A stretch of 64,000 bases of DNA, taken from positions 2,480,001-2,544,000 of the forward strand of contig NZ_CP120210.1 of assembly GCF_029369745.1 (NCBI RefSeq). The letters are read 5' to 3'. Under the pieces are notes generated by a model. It was not told the DNA's origin and ran no database searches. It saw nothing but the letters and a program-made list of their open reading frames with translations. Shown one piece after another: positions 59,666 through 64,000 of this stretch. The position numbers were made by a program, and so were the translations under genes. The first letter of the stretch is position 1; every line of letters starts with the position of its first letter. This DNA is from Amycolatopsis sp. QT-25. Lineage in GTDB: Bacteria > Actinomycetota > Actinomycetes > Mycobacteriales > Pseudonocardiaceae.

Positions 59666-60418
59666 TCAGTGGGTCAAGATCTTGCCGAGGAAATCCTTCG
59701 CCCGGTCGGATTTGGGCCGGGTGAAGAAGTCCTCCGGGGTCGAGTCCTCGACGATTTCCCCCTCCGCCATGAAGATCACCCGGTTCGCCGCCCGCCGGGC
59801 GAAGCCCATCTCGTGGGTGACGACCAGCATCGTCATCCCGTCCTTCGCGAGCCCGGTCATGACGTCCAGGACCTCCTGGACCATTTCCGGGTCGAGCGCG
59901 GAGGTCGGCTCGTCGAACAGCATCACCTTGGGACGCATGGCCAGCGCACGGGCGATCGCCACGCGCTGTTGCTGGCCGCCGGAGAGCTGCGCCGGGTACT
60001 TGTCGGCCTGATTGGCGATCCCGACCCTGGTGAGCAGCTCCATCGCCGCCTTGCGGGCCTCGGCCTCCGAGGCCTTGCGGACCTTCATCGGGGCCAGCAT
60101 GACGTTCTCGACGATCGTCTTGTGCGCGAACAGGTTGAACGACTGGAACACCATGCCGACGTCGGCACGGAGCGCCGCGAGCGCCTTTCCCTCGGCGGGC
60201 AGCGGAACGCCGTCGACGGCGATCTCGCCGGAGTCGATCGGTTCGAGGCGGTTGATCGCCCGGCACAGCGTGGACTTACCGGATCCCGACGGGCCGAGTA
60301 CCACGACGACCTGCCCCTTGGGCACCTCGAGGTTGATCTCCTTGAGCACGTGGAGGTCGCCGAAGTACTTGTTCACGGCGGCTGCCTTGATCATCAATGG
60401 CGCCACGTCCGTGGTCAT
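59666..60418 (-). CDS. gluA: Glutamate ABC transporter ATPase GluA
   Basis: ABC ATPase of 250 residues: Walker [10 protein letters not shown], signature LSGGQQQR, Walker [11 protein letters not shown]-loop VVTHEMG. It energises GluCD. ATG 60418 follows GGAGG. First gene of the operon, divergent from a two-component system. Confidence 0.95.
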   Translation of the reverse strand: MTTDVAPLMIKAAAVNKYFGDLHVLKEINLEVPKGQVVVVLGPSGSGKSTLCRAINRLEPIDSGEIAVDGVPLPAEGKALAALRADVGMVFQSFNLFAHKTIVENVMLAPMKVRKASEAEARKAAMELLTRVGIANQADKYPAQLSGGQQQRVAIARALAMRPKVMLFDEPTSALDPEMVQEVLDVMTGLAKDGMTMLVVTHEMGFARRAANRVIFMAEGEIVEDSTPEDFFTRPKSDRAKDFLGKILTH

Positions 60419-60674
60419 CTGGCCTCCAAAATCCGCTCGCCGGGAAGTGGGCGAGTGTCCTGCGTATGTCGGGGAAACCTACCCCGGTGCGCGGCGGGGA
60501 GCCTGAGCTTTGAGGAACACTTAGGGTTTCAAGTAGGTATCGATGTCCGTTACGCGGTGAGACCCGGGCCGCCCGGTTGCCGGGTACGGGGTGCGCGGAT
60601 GGAGCAGGCGAGCGCTCGCCGCGGCGTCGCCGGTGACTCGGCGTGAGTATCGCCGGAGGTGCCCGAGAGGAAGG
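60419..60674. other. Divergent promoter gap gluA / gluRK
   Basis: A 256-base gap without genes. It holds promoters of gluABCD and of the response-regulator gene. The stretch ACTTAGGGTTTCAAGT (60519-60534) has weak inverted ends and could be a regulator site. No clear consensus element was found. Confidence 0.4.
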
Positions 60675-61355
60675 ATGGCCGAGGTGCGGGTGCTGCTTGT
60701 CGAGGATGACGATCGGGTCGCGGACGCCCTCGTCCCGGCGTTGGTGTCCCGTGGGCTGGCGATGACCCGGCTCGCCTCCGGAGCGGGGGTGCTCGATCAG
60801 GTGGCCCGGTTCGACGTCGTCCTGCTCGATCTCGGGCTGCCGGACATCGACGGGGTGGAGCTGTGCCGCCGCATTCGCGCGGAAAGTGACGTCGCGGTGA
60901 TCGTGGTGTCGGCCCGCGGCGAGGTGGGGGACCGGATCCTCGGCCTGCGCGCCGGGGCGGACGACTATCTGGTCAAGCCGTACGACGTCGATGAACTGCT
61001 GGCCAGGGTCGACGCGGTGAGACGCAGACGCGGCGAACGGGAAGCGGCTTCCAGCCCCGAGGTTGTGCGGCTCGGCGACGTCACGGTGGACCTCGCCCGC
61101 CACGAGGTGCTGGTGGCGGGCACCCCGGTCGCTCTCTCCCGCAAGGAATTCCAGGTGTTCGCGTTGCTGGTCCGCGCGCGCGGCGCGGTGTGCCCGCGGG
61201 AGCAGTTGCTGACGAGGGTGTGGGGGCACAGCGGAGCGGCGGAGAGCCGCTCGCTCGACGTCCATGTCGCGACCCTGCGCACCAAGCTGGGCCGCCCCAC
61301 CCTGATCGAGACCGTCCGCGGGGTCGGTTACCGGCTCCGCGAGGGATGGGACTGA
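60675..61355 (+). CDS. gluR: OmpR-family response regulator, GluR-like
   Basis: 226 residues: receiver domain with phospho-Asp52 in LLDLGLPDIDG and Lys101, then a winged-helix DNA-binding domain (SRKEFQVFALLVRARGAV, and VRGVGYRL at the end). ATG after GAGGAAGG. Three bases before the kinase gene. Adjacent and divergent to gluABCD, as GluR-GluK in Streptomyces coelicolor, which responds to glutamate and controls that transporter. Confidence 0.87.
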   Translation: MAEVRVLLVEDDDRVADALVPALVSRGLAMTRLASGAGVLDQVARFDVVLLDLGLPDIDGVELCRRIRAESDVAVIVVSARGEVGDRILGLRAGADDYLVKPYDVDELLARVDAVRRRRGEREAASSPEVVRLGDVTVDLARHEVLVAGTPVALSRKEFQVFALLVRARGAVCPREQLLTRVWGHSGAAESRSLDVHVATLRTKLGRPTLIETVRGVGYRLREGWD

Positions 61356-61358
61356 CCG

Positions 61359-62744
61359 GTGAGGGTCCGCCTGCAGGGGATCGTGCTCATCCTGGTCTCA
61401 CTGGTGGTGTTCGGGCTCGGCGTCCCGCTGGCGCTGAGCCTGGCCGACGGTGTGCGGCAGCGGCTGTTCCTCGACCGCCTCACGGATACGGCCCGGTTCG
61501 CCTCCCTCGCCGAACGGCCGTTGCTGGACGACCGGTTCGCCGATCTCGACCAGCAGATGCGCCGGTACGCGGAGGTCTACGGCGTCGAGGTGGCGGTGGT
61601 GGACCGGGATCTTCGCCAGGTGATCGGCACCGCCGGCGACCTGTCGGCGGATCCCCGGGTCGCCGACGCGATCCGCGACGCGCTGGCCGGCCGTCACCAG
61701 GGCCCCGGCGAGCGGCTGACCCCGTGGAGCACGGCGCCGCTGGTGCTCACCGAACCGGTTCTGGTCGACGGTGACGTCCGCGGAGCGGCCATCACGATCT
61801 CGGACACCTCCCGTGCCCGTACGGAGGTGCTCTGGCAATGGTTGTCGCTCGCCGTCGGCGGAGCGCTCGCTTTCGTGCTCGCGCTGTTGCTGACCACCCC
61901 GGTCGTCCGGTGGATCCTGCGCCCCGTGCATCGGCTGGACGACGCGACCGAATATCTGGTGACCGCCGTGCTGAGCGGGCGCGAAGCCGACCCCGTCGGG
62001 GAAAGTGGCGGACCACCCGAGCTTCGCCAACTGGCCCGTTCGTTCGACCGGATGGCAGGCCGGGTGTCCGCGGCGCTGGCGGCGCAGCGGGCTTTCGTCG
62101 CGGACGCCTCCCATCAGCTGCGGAATCCGCTCACCGCGTTGAAGATCCGGCTCGGCAACGTCAAGTCGAAGGTGGAAGGCGAATCCGCGACGGAGCTGGC
62201 GGCGGCCATGGTCGACGCCGACCGCTTGTACCGGCTCGTCGACGACCTGCTGTCGATGGCGAAGGCGGAGGGGTCCGGGAACGAGCTGGTTCCGGTCGTC
62301 GTGGGTGACCTGGTCGACCAGAGGGTCGAAGACTGGTCGGTCGTCTTCGAGTCCCGTGACGTCGTCTTGGCGGCCGAGCCGACGGACGAGACGATGCGGG
62401 TCCTGCTCCCGCCGGACGGTTTGACCGTCGTCCTCGACTCGCTGCTGGACAACGCCCTCAAGTTCAGCGAGCCGGGAACCGAGGTGAAGGTTTCGGTGCG
62501 CTCCGCCGGGGACCGGGTGACGATCGCCGTCCGGGACCACGGCCCCGGCCTGCGGTCCGAGGACCTGGATCGCGCGACCGACCGGTTCTGGCGCGGGGCG
62601 CGGCACCAGAACGTGCAGGGCTCCGGGCTGGGGCTGGCGATCGTGCGGGAAATCGTCACCAGATCCGACGGCACCTTGGCCCTGGAGTCGCCGGAAGACG
62701 GCGGACTGCTGGCTTCGGTGACCTTTCCCGCCCACCTTCCTTGA
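61359..62744 (+). CDS. gluK: Sensor histidine kinase, GluK-like
   Basis: 461 residues: first membrane helix (residues 5-27), an extracytoplasmic sensor of about 120 residues, second helix (about 160-183), HAMP, then the H-box ADASHQLRNPLTALK with His252 and the ATPase boxes (LLDNALKFS, DHGPGL, GSGLGLAIV). GTG start right after the regulator gene. Probably senses extracellular glutamate by analogy with S. coelicolor. Confidence 0.87.
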   Translation: MRVRLQGIVLILVSLVVFGLGVPLALSLADGVRQRLFLDRLTDTARFASLAERPLLDDRFADLDQQMRRYAEVYGVEVAVVDRDLRQVIGTAGDLSADPRVADAIRDALAGRHQGPGERLTPWSTAPLVLTEPVLVDGDVRGAAITISDTSRARTEVLWQWLSLAVGGALAFVLALLLTTPVVRWILRPVHRLDDATEYLVTAVLSGREADPVGESGGPPELRQLARSFDRMAGRVSAALAAQRAFVADASHQLRNPLTALKIRLGNVKSKVEGESATELAAAMVDADRLYRLVDDLLSMAKAEGSGNELVPVVVGDLVDQRVEDWSVVFESRDVVLAAEPTDETMRVLLPPDGLTVVLDSLLDNALKFSEPGTEVKVSVRSAGDRVTIAVRDHGPGLRSEDLDRATDRFWRGARHQNVQGSGLGLAIVREIVTRSDGTLALESPEDGGLLASVTFPAHLP

Positions 62745-62765
62745 GATCTTCGAGGCACGGGCGGT

Positions 62766-63695
62766 TCAGGGCTTGCCTTCGCGGAAGTAGCGGAGCGCAC
62801 CCGGATGCAGGGGCAGAGGCTCGGTTTCGATGCCGGGATGCACGTCGATCGACAAGGCGGCCGGGTTGACCTCCGCCAGCCGGGTGCGGGCGCCGAACAG
62901 GCCCGCCGTCAGTCCCCGGGCGAGGTCGTCGGGCATCGAGGACCGGACGATCAGGAAGTTCGGTACCAGCAGGGTGGTCACCGGCTTCTCCTGGTGATAG
63001 GTGCTGGCCGGAATGGTCGCGGTGCCGTAGACCGGGCTGATCTCCCGCATCCGCGGAATGAAGTCTTCGAGGTCGAGGAGCCTGACCCGCGTGCTGCCCG
63101 CCGCTTCGGCGAGGCGGACGGTAGGCAGGCCGCCGGACCAGAAGAAGGCGTCGATCTCGCCGCGGGTGAGGGCGGTCAGCGAATCCTGGAAGCCGAGCTG
63201 CCGAGTCGTCACCCGGCCGGACAAACCGGCGATGGTCAGCAGGCGGTGCGCGATGTACTCGACGCCGGAATCGGGCGCGCCGATCGCCACCCGGTGCTCC
63301 TTCAGCTGCTCGATGGCGGTGATCGACGAGTCGGCGCGGACGACGACGTGCAGGTAGTCGTCGTGGATACGGGCGAGGGCGGCGATCCCGGTGGGTTGAT
63401 CGGCCGCGACGTCGGCGGCGACGAAGGCGATGTCGGCTTGATCGGACCGGAGACGGGCGAGGTTGTCCAGCGACCCTTGCGTCTCCTGCACCTCGGGGAG
63501 CGCGATCTCCAGATCGGCCGCCCAGGCCGCGGCGAGCGGCTTCGCGAGCGGCAGGTACACGCCGCCGGGGTTGCCGGCCGCGATGCGCAGGTGCAGCGGG
63601 CCGACGCCGGGGTCACATCCGGTGACCAGGGCGCAGACCACGGCGATCACCGCCGCCAGCACCCCTGGTCTCCTCATGAGGGTCGATCGTGCCAT
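62766..63695 (-). CDS. TAXI-family solute-binding lipoprotein
   Basis: 309 residues with a signal peptide ending in the lipobox VTGC and the TRAP-TAXI binding fold ([17 protein letters not shown] and [14 protein letters not shown]). TAXI proteins normally bind glutamate/glutamine or other acids for TRAP transporters, but no TRAP membrane genes are nearby. Its end faces gluK, so it may feed ligand information to the kinase. Divergent from miaB with 31 bases between starts. Confidence 0.85.
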   Translation of the reverse strand: MARSTLMRRPGVLAAVIAVVCALVTGCDPGVGPLHLRIAAGNPGGVYLPLAKPLAAAWAADLEIALPEVQETQGSLDNLARLRSDQADIAFVAADVAADQPTGIAALARIHDDYLHVVVRADSSITAIEQLKEHRVAIGAPDSGVEYIAHRLLTIAGLSGRVTTRQLGFQDSLTALTRGEIDAFFWSGGLPTVRLAEAAGSTRVRLLDLEDFIPRMREISPVYGTATIPASTYHQEKPVTTLLVPNFLIVRSSMPDDLARGLTAGLFGARTRLAEVNPAALSIDVHPGIETEPLPLHPGALRYFREGKP

Positions 63696-63726
63696 GAAAC
63701 CCCGCCCGCGTACCCTCGAAGGCGAG

Positions 63727-64000
63727 ATGAGCGCGCGAACCTACCAGATCCGCACCTTCGGCTGCCAGATGAACGTGCACGACTCCGAACGTCTTGCCGG
63801 GCAGCTCGAGGACGCCGGCTACGTTCCGGGTGACGGCGAGGCCACACCCGACCTGATCGTGTTCAACACCTGCGCCGTGCGGGAGAACGCGGACAACAAG
63901 CTGTACGGCACCCTCGGCCACTTGCGGCCGCAGAAGACCGCGAAGCCGGACATGCAGATCGCGGTCGGCGGCTGCCTCGCGCAGAAGGACCGCGGCGAGA
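63727..64000 (+). CDS. miaB: MiaB, tRNA-2-methylthio-N6-dimethylallyladenosine synthase (5' part)
   Basis: The first 91 codons are present; the rest lies beyond the right edge. The N-terminal UPF0004 domain starts [19 protein letters not shown] and has the cluster Cys in [14 protein letters not shown] and GGCLAQ. MiaB is a radical-SAM methylthiotransferase acting on A37 of tRNA. ATG 63727 after AAGG; an in-frame ATG at 63694 overlaps the start of the opposite gene. Confidence 0.95.
   Translation, partial: MSARTYQIRTFGCQMNVHDSERLAGQLEDAGYVPGDGEATPDLIVFNTCAVRENADNKLYGTLGHLRPQKTAKPDMQIAVGGCLAQKDRGE

Overview
The window is high-GC actinobacterial chromosome, most likely Amycolatopsis or a close relative in the Pseudonocardiaceae. 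The evidence is strong G/C third-position bias, GTG starts, ATGA/GTGA gene overlaps, mycobacterial-type neighbourhoods (PknL kinase with its Rv2175c-like partner, recA-recX, gluABCD next to miaB), a mycothiol-type maleylpyruvate isomerase fold and an F420-type oxidoreductase. Taxonomy is inferred from gene content only. Both edges cut genes: mraY on the left and miaB on the right.

Layout. 1-6.6 kb: second half of the division/cell-wall cluster (mraY-murD-ftsW-murG-murC-ftsQ), which stops abruptly after ftsQ with no ftsZ. 6.6-13.7 kb: TetR/NmrA divergent pair with tandem operators, an unknown protein, the PASTA kinase PknL with its DNA-binding partner, and an MFS transporter divergent from a CGNR zinc-finger regulator. 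13.9-18.1 kb: translationally coupled carotenoid operon crtE-crtI-crtB plus an LLM/F420 oxidoreductase. 18.3-29.7 kb: a second CGNR regulator divergent from azlCD, an orphan MerB-like protein, metF, a DUF885 protein, an EamA transporter, YbaK/GNAT, a HEPN gene behind a perfect SOS box, a frameshifted ACT-GNAT gene and peptide deformylase. 29.8-38.7 kb: Lhr helicase, a membrane-anchored Hsp70, DUF3046, recA (with SOS box) and recX. 39.3-47.6 kb: small metabolic genes, Entner-Doudoroff edd-eda, and divergently the sdhCAB operon behind candidate Crp and Rex sites. 47.7-56.5 kb: a ten-gene minus-strand sulfur cassette. 57.1-64 kb: gluABCD glutamate transporter, GluRK-like two-component system, TAXI lipoprotein and the start of miaB.

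The most unusual part is the cassette at 47.7-56.5 kb. It joins the two enzymes known to make L-2,3-diaminopropionate (SbnA- and SbnB-like), a PAPS-type sulfotransferase lying between them, the sulfate-activating enzymes CysD, CysN and CysC, the PAP-recycling phosphatase CysQ, two TauE/SafE-type permeases and a small methyltransferase. No sulfite-forming reductase is present. The arrangement reads as a dedicated line for a sulfated or N-sulfonated diaminopropionate-type metabolite. The only precedent I know for sulfonating a diaminopropionate unit is monobactam biosynthesis, but there is no NRPS here, so the product is unknown.

The non-coding DNA holds several families of intergenic inverted repeats. 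One carries the core CGCAATTAG and supplies the stop codons of at least three unrelated genes, so all three proteins end in Arg-Asn. Another is a strong hairpin whose stems differ between copies by compensatory changes. No tRNA, rRNA, CRISPR array, insertion sequence or prophage gene was seen.
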